Source: Rhodospirillaceae bacterium (GTDB lineage: Bacteria; Pseudomonadota; Alphaproteobacteria; DSM-16000; Inquilinaceae). From it: a stretch of DNA of 56,174 nucleotides. Made by a program: the position numbers and the translations under genes. Below are positions 25,978-34,745 of the stretch, piece by piece. The stretch covers positions 1 through 56,174 of the forward strand of contig JACKIG010000026.1 in the NCBI GenBank assembly GCA_020638595.1, written 5' to 3'. The notes beneath the pieces were generated by a model. That model did no database searches, was not told where the DNA came from, and saw only the letters and a program-made list of their open reading frames with translations. Position 1 is the first letter of the stretch. Every line of letters starts with the position of its first letter.

Positions 25978-27018
25978 ATGGACTTCACGCGCCTGACCCC
26001 CCATCTGGACGACCCCGAACGCCGCGCGCAGCTGCGCCGGATCGAGGGCGAGCTGCGCGACCATCCCTTTCCCCCGCAGCTGGTCGTCGAGAATACTTCG
26101 CGCTGCAACCTGCGCTGCCTGCACTGCGCCCACAAATCCCTGGTCCGGCCCAGGCGGCATATGGACGAGGCGTTGTGGCAGCGCATCGTCGAGGAAGTGG
26201 CCGCCGAGTCCCCCGACTGCGAGCTTTGGCCCACCTTCTATGGCGAGGCGCTGGCGTTGCGCGACCGGCTGTGGGCGCGGCTGGACCATGCCCATCGGGC
26301 CGGCTGCCGCAACCTCGTGCTCAACACCAACGGCACCTTGCTCGACCGTTGGGACACGATCGACAAGGCGCTCGCTTCGCCGCTCAAGCGCCTGATCATC
26401 AGTCTGGACGGGCTTTCGGCCGACAGCTTCGAAGCCCTGCGCGTCGGCGCGCGCCGCGATCAGGTCTATGCGGCGGTGGAGGAGCTGTGCCGGCGCCGGC
26501 AGGCGCGGGGCCTGCGCTATCCGCTGATCGTCGCGCAGTTTTCGGTCATGCCGCAGAACGCGCATGAGGCGGAGGCATTCCGCGCCCATTGGCAAGCGCG
26601 CGGCGCCGAGGTCAAGATCCGTCCGATGCTGGAATGGGGCGGCATGGTGCGTGCCCGGACCATCCGGCACGACACCGGTTTTCGCTGCGCCTGCCCATGG
26701 GGCAACAACACCATGGCCATTCTCCAGGACGGCCGCGTCGCCGCCTGCGCGGTGGATTATGAAGGCCGCTTCAGCGTGGGCCGCATCGGCGAGATCACGT
26801 TGCGGGAAGCCTGGCGCCGCCTGGGGGAACAGCTGCGCGCACCGCACCGGGCGCACCGCTGGGACGCGGTGCCGGAGATCTGCCGCGGCTGCGGCGACTG
26901 GCAGACCGCCGGGGCGCAGTACACGCCCGAGACGGTGCCCGATACGCGTCCCTTCTGGTTTGCCGCATCCGCCCCAGCCATCGCGGACGCTGCTGTCGCA
27001 CCGCCCGATGCTGGATGA
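25978..27018 (+). CDS. Radical SAM/SPASM-domain protein
   Basis: A 346-residue radical SAM enzyme with CNLRCLHC (Cys43, 47, 50). The glycine-rich GGEP position is replaced by TFYGEAL. A C-terminal SPASM-like region has CACPWGNNTMAI, AACAVDYEG and CRGCGDWQ. GAGGAG lies 6 nt before the ATG. The 3' end overlaps the next glycosyltransferase by 11 nt. It is the last catalytic partner of the dehydratase-AsnB-WbqC set; its substrate is unknown. Confidence 0.9.
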   Translation: MDFTRLTPHLDDPERRAQLRRIEGELRDHPFPPQLVVENTSRCNLRCLHCAHKSLVRPRRHMDEALWQRIVEEVAAESPDCELWPTFYGEALALRDRLWARLDHAHRAGCRNLVLNTNGTLLDRWDTIDKALASPLKRLIISLDGLSADSFEALRVGARRDQVYAAVEELCRRRQARGLRYPLIVAQFSVMPQNAHEAEAFRAHWQARGAEVKIRPMLEWGGMVRARTIRHDTGFRCACPWGNNTMAILQDGRVAACAVDYEGRFSVGRIGEITLREAWRRLGEQLRAPHRAHRWDAVPEICRGCGDWQTAGAQYTPETVPDTRPFWFAASAPAIADAAVAPPDAG

Positions 27019-27898
27019 CGCGACCCGCCGCGACCTGGCCGAACTGGGCAGGTTTCCCGGATCGGTCACACTGATGAGCTGGGCCTACAACGAAGAGGCG
27101 CTGATGCCGGAGCACCTGGAACGGTGCTTCGCGTTGATGAGCGCATTGACCGACGACTTCGAGGTACTGGTGGTGGACGACGGGTCCACCGACGGCACGC
27201 CGCGGATTCTGGCGGACTTCGCCCGCACCCACCCGCAATTGCGGGTCATCACCCATGCCCGGAACCGCAATGTCGGGGCTGCGTTTGACAGCGCGTTGCG
27301 AGGCATGGGCAAGGACTATTATTTCTTCCAGACGGTCGACTGGTCCTACGACCTGCGCCACGCCCGCCGCTTCCTGGCGCTGTTGGGCCACTTCGACTTC
27401 GTCAAGGGCATGCGCCCCCTCCCTCTGGGGGTGCGCCACCGTCTCGCCTCTCTCTGTTCCGCCCGCGCCCGGCGCGCGCGGTCGGACACGCTCTGGGGTG
27501 CGGTGGTCTCCCTCAGCAATTTCCATCTGGTCCGCCTGCTGTTCGGCGTGCCGTTCGAGGATTACCAGAACATCGTCTTCGGCCGCCGAGACATCGCCCG
27601 GCGCTATCCCACCAGCAGCCGCGGTGCCTTCGCCAACCCCGAACTGCTGATCAAGGCCTATTGCGACGGCCTTCGCATCCTGGAGGTTCCCATTGCCTTT
27701 GCCCCGCGTCGCCAGGGGCGGGGCAAGGGCGCCCGGCTTGCCTTCGTGCTGCGCAGCCTGTGGGATGTCTTGTGCTGCTGGCTGGCATGGGGCCGGCGGC
27801 TGAAGCCGCCGCACGGCCCCTCGCCGCTCTACCGGCCCAGCGAGCCGGAGCGGCTTGAACCGGCGGTGCTGCACCTGTGCCAGCCGTTGGCGCCGTAG
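27008..27898 (+). CDS. Family 2 glycosyltransferase
   Basis: A 296-residue GT-A enzyme. The nucleotide-binding strand is FEVLVVDDGSTDG (51-63), with Asn-rich RNRNVGAAFDSAL after it. The second acidic site is TVDWSYD. A hydrophobic, Trp/Cys-rich C-terminal segment could be membrane-associated. The start overlaps the radical SAM gene by 11 nt. It ends the left operon and is followed by an inverted-repeat element. Confidence 0.87.
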   Translation: MLDDATRRDLAELGRFPGSVTLMSWAYNEEALMPEHLERCFALMSALTDDFEVLVVDDGSTDGTPRILADFARTHPQLRVITHARNRNVGAAFDSALRGMGKDYYFFQTVDWSYDLRHARRFLALLGHFDFVKGMRPLPLGVRHRLASLCSARARRARSDTLWGAVVSLSNFHLVRLLFGVPFEDYQNIVFGRRDIARRYPTSSRGAFANPELLIKAYCDGLRILEVPIAFAPRRQGRGKGARLAFVLRSLWDVLCCWLAWGRRLKPPHGPSPLYRPSEPERLEPAVLHLCQPLAP

Positions 27899-27940
27899 CG
27901 CGCGCCTTCGAGATGGCCGATATCCACAGTGCTTGTGAAG

Positions 27941-28108
27941 CCCTCCCCCTTGATGGGGGAGGGTTGGGTGGGGGTGATCTCTCCAATGATCCGGACCGGA
28001 GACACCGGTAACGGCCTGACCCTGCGACGTGGGTAACAGATCTCCAGGATGGCCCGGGATATCGGCGAAATCACCCCCACCCCAACCCTCCCCCATCGAG
28101 GGGGAGGG
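27941..28108. mobile_element. MITE-like element with 38-bp inverted repeats
   Basis: A 168-bp element. The left arm (27941-27978) and right arm (28070-28108) are near-perfect inverted copies of about 38 bp, each starting CCCTCCCCC and carrying an internal GGGGGAGGG hairpin. No coding capacity is present. Its outer right arm supplies the last codons and the stop of the DegT gene. It is also placed to act as a bidirectional terminator between convergent genes. Confidence 0.7.
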
Positions 28109-29282
28109 ATTCCTGGACGTCGGCGGGCCGCAAAGCGGGCGTGCGGGGGATCAGGGGATAGACCGTCTCCCGCACCGCGCGGATGACCCAGGCCTGCTCG
28201 TCGGGCGTCAATCCGGGAAACAGGGGCAGGCTCAAGGTGCCGGCGCCCCAGTCCCAACTGACGGGGAAAGTCTCCGGCCTGAACCCGTATCTTTCCCGGT
28301 AGTAGGTCAGCAGTGGCGCCGGGCGGTAGTTCACCGTCACCGACACTCCGGCCTGTTCCAGCGCATGGATCGCGGCATCCCGCGTCCCCGGTGGCGTGTG
28401 AATGGGGAACAGATGGTGCGCGTGCCGCCTGTCGGGTTCCCATGACGGCAGCCGCAAGGGACCATCGGCGAAGGCGTCGCGATAGGTCTGCGCAAGGCCC
28501 CGGCGCCGGCTGTGCGTCGTGTCGATGGCGTCGATCTGGGCGGGCAGCAGTGCCGCCAGCAGATCCGACAGGTTCGATTTCAGCCCCAGTTCGGTCATGT
28601 CCCAGTGGTTGTAGGCCCCGCCGGCGAACCGGTCCTTGGCGCCCGCGGTCATGCCCTGGTGGCGGATCCGGCGCATGCGCTCGGCCAGGTCGTCGTGCCG
28701 CGTGACGATGGCCCCGCCTTCGCCGCAGGTGACGTTCTTGGTGGCGTAGAAGGAAAAGACGGCCACGTCCGACAGCGCGCCGGGACGCTGGCCGCGGAAA
28801 TCGCCTTCGAAGCAGTGCGCCGCATCCTCGACGATGGCGATGTCCGCGCGCCCGTGCAACGCCTCGCGAATGCCGGCCACGTCGCACATCTGGCCATAGA
28901 GGTGCACGGGGATCACGGCGCGGGTGCGCGGGGTCAGCGCCGCCGCCACATGCCGGGGCGCCATCAACAGCGTGTCCGGCGCCACGTCCACGAAGACCGG
29001 CCTGGCCCCCACCCATTCCACCACGTTGGCCGTGGCGACGAAGGTCAGGGCCGGAACGATCACTTCGTCCCCCGGCCCCACGCCCAGCGCGCGCAGCGCC
29101 GTGACCGCGCCGTTGGACCAGCTGTTGGTCAGCAACGCGTTGGGACAGCTGAGGAACGCCGCGATCTGGCGTTCCACCCGCTCGCCCACACGGCCATTGG
29201 TCAGGATCGGCGAGGCGATGACCTGCGCAATGGCTGCCACCTCCGCCTGTCCGAGGGAATGACGATAGAAATCAACTTTCAA
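28071..29282 (-). CDS. DegT/DnrJ/EryC1-family PLP sugar aminotransferase
   Basis: About 403 residues. The PLP Schiff-base lysine is present (SFYATKNVTCGEGG, Lys182), as are the cofactor Asp in VEDAAHCFEG and the GDEVIVPALTFVATAN segment. It should transaminate a keto-sugar nucleotide. The start is probably TTG 29282, giving (M)KVDFYRHSLG, which matches the N-terminal fold; no ATG fits. The last dozen residues (SLPLDGGGLGWG) come from the repeat element at 27941-28108, so the native C-terminus was altered when it inserted. Confidence 0.85.
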   Translation of the reverse strand: MKVDFYRHSLGQAEVAAIAQVIASPILTNGRVGERVERQIAAFLSCPNALLTNSWSNGAVTALRALGVGPGDEVIVPALTFVATANVVEWVGARPVFVDVAPDTLLMAPRHVAAALTPRTRAVIPVHLYGQMCDVAGIREALHGRADIAIVEDAAHCFEGDFRGQRPGALSDVAVFSFYATKNVTCGEGGAIVTRHDDLAERMRRIRHQGMTAGAKDRFAGGAYNHWDMTELGLKSNLSDLLAALLPAQIDAIDTTHSRRRGLAQTYRDAFADGPLRLPSWEPDRRHAHHLFPIHTPPGTRDAAIHALEQAGVSVTVNYRPAPLLTYYRERYGFRPETFPVSWDWGAGTLSLPLFPGLTPDEQAWVIRAVRETVYPLIPRTPALRPADVQESLPLDGGGLGWG

Positions 29283-29396
29283 CTCTGGATACCCGCATGT
29301 GAGCGTCGTGGTGCGGCAGGAACCGCTCACATCCTGCAAGAGCCCTCGCGAAATGGCAATTCCACCGCCGGCGCGCCGTCTGGCGTGCGTTGCGCC

Positions 29397-32312
29397 ATGG
29401 CGGCGGTCTGCTACCCTGTGCGGGACACAGCAGATTCGCGCCCGGGCGACCGCGTATCGGTTCGGCGCGGCCAGGACAGAGCATTGCCCCGCGTGCGCGC
29501 TTCGACCTCCGCCCCCTTGCGCGATCTTGCCCTGCTGACGGCGGCCCTGCTGACCGGCCTTGCCTGGAGCTGGCCGCTGCTGGACCCCCGCTATCTGCCG
29601 CTGCATGACACGCTGTTTCTGGCGGAGAGCTTCCACGCCATCTACAGCCATCTGGCGGAATACCAGGGCTTTCCGTACTGGAGTCCGTCCGTCGATTACG
29701 GCGTGCCGTCGACCATCCAGTTCCTTTCCGTGATGGCCCCTTCGCGGTCCGCCATGGCCGCCATCGGATTGCTGTTCGATCTGCGCGACGCGCTGCTGCT
29801 GCTGAAGATCGCTTTCCTGCTGGATCAGGCAATCCTGACCATCGGGGCCTGGCTGCTGGCCCGCGAGCTGTTCCGCGAACCCGGGGCGATCCTGCTGACC
29901 ACCTTGGCGGCGGCGTTCATCGGCCAGCCCTGGCTGTTGCAGCAGCAGTTCAACCTGGGCATCGTCTGGGCGTTGCCGATGCAGCTTTTTCTGGTGGTCC
30001 GTGGGTGCCGCCTTCACCAGGCGGGCTATCTGCTGGCCGCGATCGCGCTGGCGCCGTTCGGCCACTACTGGATCGGCTTGCACCTGCTGATCCAGTTCAT
30101 CGTTTTCCTGTTTGCGCGCCGCACCTGGGCCTGGCCCTGGCGCGCCATCCTGGTGATCGACCGCAGACGGCTGGCGGGGATGGCGCTGCTGCTGGCGTGG
30201 GCGGCGGTGTATGGGGGCTTCTACTGGCACATCAGCAGCACCGCCCAGTTCCTGCACGGTCAGGAGGGCAGGGTCGGGCCGTTCGTGCCCCTGGGCGAGT
30301 TCCTCACCTATGGCGGCGAGATGATCGCCCAGCCGCGCTGGCTTCGCCTGCTGGGCGGTCCCATGGATGCCACCCACCTGAAGGTGGTCGGGTATGCCGG
30401 GTGGCTGCCCTTGGCGGCGTTGGTCTATGCCGCGTTCACGGTGCGCGACCGCCTGTTCTTCGGCTTCGGGCTGGCCACGCTGGCGACACTGGGGATCAGT
30501 GCCGGCGGCGCCGTCGCCGCGCTGTCCTATCTGTTCCCGGGCATGGTTCTGGCGCGACATCTGGGGCACCTGGGCGGCGTGATCCAGGTCATGCTGGTCC
30601 TGACCGCAGGTTTCGGGTTCGAGCGGCTGTTGCGCGTCGCGGGCTTGGCTGCACGCCGCCGCGCGCTGTGGACACGGGTCCGCGCCCTTCTTTCAAGGCG
30701 CCTTCCCTGGGGCATTGCTGCCGCCGTGATCCTCTACGCGCTGGACGCCGTCGGTGCGTACATGGTCCACACGGATGTCCTGCCCTTGGCGGGGGGGCCG
30801 CATCACGCGCGCTGGGCCTGGCCGATCGCGTTTGCCGTGCGCCTTGCGGCCTATGGGATGCTGGGTGTCTGGGTGTGGCACCGGCTCCGCGGCCCCGCAC
30901 CGCCGCGCCGCCCGACGCTGACCTGCGCGCTGGGTGTGGCGCTGATGCTGGATCTGGGGCCGTTCCACGCGCTGGAGCGGCGGCTGCTTCCGGTGTTGGG
31001 CGACGAACAGCAGCAGCGGATCGCCGAACTGTTCGCCACCCATCCCCTTGCCTTCCAGGCGCAGCGACAGGTGCTGACCCGGCAGCAGGCGGACCAGCAG
31101 AAGTATTTCGGCCTGTCCATACTCGACGGGGGCGCGCTCAGCGCCGCGGAGGACGTGCGCAATGCCATCCACCACGCCACTCTGGGCCTGGAGGGGTGTC
31201 AAAATGCCTGGGACGCCCTGCTGATCTCCCGCAACGTCGCGGTGCTGCTGGAGGCGATGGGCCTGGGCGCCCGGGAGCATCCGGATTTCACGCTCCCGTT
31301 CAACGATCTGTCCGAGGATGACAAGCGGACTCTGGGCTGCGAACGGCCCAAACTGCGCCTGCTCGGCTTTGCCCGGGGACGGCTGGCGCAATCCCCCGGG
31401 CAGGCGATCGACGCATTCCTTGCGCGGGACGGCACGCCGCAGGTCGTCCTCCGGACTGCGGCCGACAGCCGGCTGCTGCCGTTGGCCGACGACCCGGCCG
31501 CGCGGACGCTGGTGCCGCCGCCCCCCGCCGATGCGCTGACCGGCCAGTTGCAGGCATTCCGCGAGGACCGCTTCTTCGAGCAGCGGATCGATACGCCCTA
31601 CGCGCTGGACCTGTCCTTCCAGCGGCCGTTTCTCGCCCGGTCATACGGGATGCACTGCGGTGTCTTCGGCGCCGACAGCTGGGATCGCATGCCGGTTGGA
31701 TGGCACCTGCTGGGCTCCGAAGACGGCTCCACCTGGCATGAGATCGCCCGGGTCAGCGACGCCCCAGCGTGGCGCAACGGGCAGAGGCGCCAATACCCGA
31801 TCGACGACCCGGCGGCCTTTGCCCGCTACCGGCTGGTCGTGGACCGGCTGGCCGCGGGGGATGTGCTGCGGCTCAACCAGTTCGCCCTCAGCCCCTTGCC
31901 GGTCCCCGCGTCGCCACCGGTGCCGCTTGAGGACGCATCCATCCCGGCCGGCGACATCGCTGCGCCCACGCGCTTTGACGCCAACCTGCTGGAAGCCGAG
32001 GTGACGGTTGCCGATCCTGAAGGGGCATGGCTGGTCTATGCCGACGCCTTCAATCCCTACTGGACGGCGCGCCTGGACGGGGCGCCGACGGAGGTGTTCG
32101 AAGCGGATCTGGGATTCAAGGCGATCCAGGTGCCCGCCGGCCGGCATACGGTCACATTCGCCTATGACGACCCCATTGCCCGCTGGCTGTATTGGGGTCT
32201 TGCGGGATTCCCCGGTCTGTTTCTGCTGGCGCTGGGCTGGCTGTGGTGGGGGGGCGGAAGGGCCGGGGCGCGGCGCCGCCATCCGGCCCGCAGTTTGCCG
32301 GCCTTGCCGTGA
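29397..32312 (+). CDS. Large polytopic membrane protein (YfhO/GT-C-like) with F5/8-type insert
   Basis: About 971 residues. Some 12 transmembrane helices lie in the first 500 residues, starting LALLTAALLTGLAWSW. An N-terminal loop with the acidic HDTLFLAES recalls GT-C lipid-sugar-dependent transferases and YfhO. The large periplasmic part (about 505-920) contains a discoidin/F5-8C-like stretch (GWHLLGSEDGSTWHEIAR to YRLVVDRL, about 725-835), then VPAGRHTVTFAYDDP and a last helix. The start is unsure: ATG 29397 is used, but TTG 29484 or GTG 29493 behind AGGACAGAG may be real. It overlaps the next gene as GTGA. Confidence 0.75.
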   Translation: MAAVCYPVRDTADSRPGDRVSVRRGQDRALPRVRASTSAPLRDLALLTAALLTGLAWSWPLLDPRYLPLHDTLFLAESFHAIYSHLAEYQGFPYWSPSVDYGVPSTIQFLSVMAPSRSAMAAIGLLFDLRDALLLLKIAFLLDQAILTIGAWLLARELFREPGAILLTTLAAAFIGQPWLLQQQFNLGIVWALPMQLFLVVRGCRLHQAGYLLAAIALAPFGHYWIGLHLLIQFIVFLFARRTWAWPWRAILVIDRRRLAGMALLLAWAAVYGGFYWHISSTAQFLHGQEGRVGPFVPLGEFLTYGGEMIAQPRWLRLLGGPMDATHLKVVGYAGWLPLAALVYAAFTVRDRLFFGFGLATLATLGISAGGAVAALSYLFPGMVLARHLGHLGGVIQVMLVLTAGFGFERLLRVAGLAARRRALWTRVRALLSRRLPWGIAAAVILYALDAVGAYMVHTDVLPLAGGPHHARWAWPIAFAVRLAAYGMLGVWVWHRLRGPAPPRRPTLTCALGVALMLDLGPFHALERRLLPVLGDEQQQRIAELFATHPLAFQAQRQVLTRQQADQQKYFGLSILDGGALSAAEDVRNAIHHATLGLEGCQNAWDALLISRNVAVLLEAMGLGAREHPDFTLPFNDLSEDDKRTLGCERPKLRLLGFARGRLAQSPGQAIDAFLARDGTPQVVLRTAADSRLLPLADDPAARTLVPPPPADALTGQLQAFREDRFFEQRIDTPYALDLSFQRPFLARSYGMHCGVFGADSWDRMPVGWHLLGSEDGSTWHEIARVSDAPAWRNGQRRQYPIDDPAAFARYRLVVDRLAAGDVLRLNQFALSPLPVPASPPVPLEDASIPAGDIAAPTRFDANLLEAEVTVADPEGAWLVYADAFNPYWTARLDGAPTEVFEADLGFKAIQVPAGRHTVTFAYDDPIARWLYWGLAGFPGLFLLALGWLWWGGGRAGARRRHPARSLPALP

Positions 32313-34675
32313 CGCCCCCGCTGTTCGGTCGCCTTTCGAGCCTTGCGCCCGAGCCCGGCCATCGGCTGGCCCATGGGCTGCTGCTGGCACTGGTGCTGGC
32401 GGGCGTTTCGGTCGGTCTGCGCGCCGTCGACCCGTGGCCGGGGCAGCTCGACCAGCCCGGCTGGCCCTACGTGGCCTATCACCTGTTGCGCGTCGGCCTG
32501 CTGCTGCTGCTCATCCCCCTGGTCTATGGTGCCGGTCGCCTGCTGTTGCCGGGACCGCGGCGGATGACCGGCCCGATCCTCGACCGCCTCGGCCATTTCC
32601 TCGCCTGCGCCACGGTGGGGGTCGCCCTGATCTCCCTGGTCTTCTCCCTTTGCGGGATGCTGGCGCTGTTCACCTATCCGGTGTTCCTGGCCGTCGGGCT
32701 GGCGCTGGCCGCCTGGAGCGGGCTGGTGTTCCACGAGGTCGGCGGTCCGTTGCGCCGCTGGATCCTCGCGCGCGGGCGTGCCCTGCGCGCCGCGCCGCTG
32801 GGCGCCGACACGCTCTGTTTCCTGCTGTTGGCGGGCCTGAGCGTGGCCATCCTGGCCACCTACGGCATTGCCCATGTCCTGACCCTGCCCCTGGAAAACA
32901 ACGATATCCCGGGCGGATACCTGCCCTATCAGGAAGGGGTTCTGCGGCAGACCCATGGATTCTGGCCCACCTTCCGTTTCCCGATGTTCGCCGTGCTCAA
33001 GGGTGCGGGCTGGAGCTTCTTCGTCATGGGGCTCAGCGACCATCTCGCGTCCCCCGTGGCCAATTTCCTTCTGTTCGCGCTGCTGCTGGCGCTGATCGCG
33101 CAGATCGGCGCGTGGGTCTGCGGCAGCCTGCGGGTCGCGTGGCTGGGCGCGCTGCTGCTGTGCCTGTGGCCGCAGGGCATTCAGTTTCAGTTGAGCCTGT
33201 TCAAGACCCATACGGCCATCGGCGCATTCCTCATCGCGGCGCTGTACTGGATGGTGCTGCTTCTGGCCGGTCTGAAGGTGCGCAACCCGATGCCCTTGCG
33301 GGGACTGGTCATCACCGTCGCCGCCACGGTGACGCTCTATCCGTCCAATATCTTCCTGATCGGCATCATGCTGCTGGCGCCTGCCTGGGTTTACGCGCGG
33401 CTGCATCGCCTGAATGCCGCCGCGTCCGCAGTGTGGGCCGTCGCCGTGTGGTGCGCGCTGACCCTGGCGGTCCTTCTGGGCTACGCCTACACGACGAGCG
33501 GTCATTTCGACTTCACCTTCGAAGCGCTCGACGCCGTGGCGGATGTCGACACCCTCTCCGAATGGGGCAGCCTCTTCATCCTCAAGCTTCAACGGGTGTT
33601 GCAGGGCGAATTCGTGCTGGTGCCGCCGACGCTGGGCCGCACCGTGGAAAGCCTGGGTCATGTCCTGGACGGTTCGCCCGCCCGCTGGCGTCCGCTGGCG
33701 ATCCTGGCCTTGCTGGGGGCCATGCTGGTGGGGCCTGCGCTGTGGCGCGCCCTGCGTCGGCGGCTGGGCGAAACACCGCGGCCGCCGCACTATGCCCCCG
33801 CCTGCTTTCTGCTGTTGTGCGGATTCGGCTGCTGCGTCGCACTGATGGTCCTGGTGGACCATGTCTCGGTGATCCGCACCGCCAGTTTCCGCTTCGCCTA
33901 CAGCGCGCTGGTGTTGCTGTGGATGGGCGGCTGGGCCGCCGCGGCGCTGAAGGGCGGCGGCACGCACCGGCGCGGCATCGCGGTGCTGGTCCTGCTGCTG
34001 CTGGCCGCGCCGCTGCCGCAGGGACCGGCCATTGCGGCGCGCGATTGGCGCTTTCTGGCGGGGCGGGAAACCTTCCTGTCGATGATCGAGGCGCAATGGC
34101 CCGGTGTGACGGCGTACTGGCAGGTCTCGCACGTGATCGCCCCGGGGCGGCGGATCCTGATGCTGAATTGGGAGCCCGGCGCGTTCATGCTGCCCGGTGC
34201 GCCCTTCGAGCGGCCCTTTCAGAACCATGCCGAGGCGGAGCTGCCCTTCCTGATGTACGAAAGCGCGGACCAGGGACGTGCGGTGCTGCAACGGGCGGGC
34301 ATCGAAACGGTTTCCGTCAATCTGAACGCCCCGCTGATCTTCACCGTGCTGAGCCCGCTGTTCCATCCTGATGCGCTGGCGGAGCACTTTCGCCTGCTGG
34401 CCCACCTCCGGACGGCAGGGTCGGATCTGTACCTGCTGACGCTGCGCACCGACCAGGGCACGCCATTGCCCGCGGATTTCCGCGACCGCTATGCCCGGCA
34501 CGTCGCGCAAGGCAGATTGACCGACCATGGCTTCGACCGGCTCTACGCCATCGGCGAATGCCTGTGGCGGCTGGCGCAACAGCCGGGACAACCGGGAACG
34601 GATGTCGGCGGGCCGCAGAACTTCCTGGCGTCCCCCGCGCAGCGGATGCAGTGCGAGCGGGACTTGACGCCCTGA
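32309..34675 (+). CDS. Large polytopic membrane protein, putative GT-C glycosyltransferase
   Basis: A 788-residue protein with about 12-14 predicted helices up to residue 585 and a soluble C-terminal region of about 200 residues. The first long loop has ENNDIPGGYLPYQEG, an acidic site of the kind used by GT-C enzymes. No close family was recognised. The GTG start overlaps the previous membrane protein's stop, so the two are co-translated and may form a pair. They could glycosylate the exported glycan or lipid on the periplasmic side. A hairpin terminator follows the gene. Confidence 0.75.
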   Translation: MTPPLFGRLSSLAPEPGHRLAHGLLLALVLAGVSVGLRAVDPWPGQLDQPGWPYVAYHLLRVGLLLLLIPLVYGAGRLLLPGPRRMTGPILDRLGHFLACATVGVALISLVFSLCGMLALFTYPVFLAVGLALAAWSGLVFHEVGGPLRRWILARGRALRAAPLGADTLCFLLLAGLSVAILATYGIAHVLTLPLENNDIPGGYLPYQEGVLRQTHGFWPTFRFPMFAVLKGAGWSFFVMGLSDHLASPVANFLLFALLLALIAQIGAWVCGSLRVAWLGALLLCLWPQGIQFQLSLFKTHTAIGAFLIAALYWMVLLLAGLKVRNPMPLRGLVITVAATVTLYPSNIFLIGIMLLAPAWVYARLHRLNAAASAVWAVAVWCALTLAVLLGYAYTTSGHFDFTFEALDAVADVDTLSEWGSLFILKLQRVLQGEFVLVPPTLGRTVESLGHVLDGSPARWRPLAILALLGAMLVGPALWRALRRRLGETPRPPHYAPACFLLLCGFGCCVALMVLVDHVSVIRTASFRFAYSALVLLWMGGWAAAALKGGGTHRRGIAVLVLLLLAAPLPQGPAIAARDWRFLAGRETFLSMIEAQWPGVTAYWQVSHVIAPGRRILMLNWEPGAFMLPGAPFERPFQNHAEAELPFLMYESADQGRAVLQRAGIETVSVNLNAPLIFTVLSPLFHPDALAEHFRLLAHLRTAGSDLYLLTLRTDQGTPLPADFRDRYARHVAQGRLTDHGFDRLYAIGECLWRLAQQPGQPGTDVGGPQNFLASPAQRMQCERDLTP

Positions 34676-34724
34676 CGGGTCGGTCGAGGCCGCTGGGGAT
34701 GGCCATGCCCGGCATGGCGCAGGT

Positions 34725-34744
34725 CAGCGTCGTTGCGGACGCTG
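34725..34744 (+). terminator. Terminator hairpin after the membrane-protein pair
   Basis: CAGCGTC and GACGCTG form a perfect 7-bp stem around GTTGCG, followed by TCTATTT. A second hairpin (GCCATGC/GCATGGC) lies at 34702-34718. It separates the plus-strand operon from the convergent sulfotransferase gene. Confidence 0.5.
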
Positions 34745-34745
34745 T

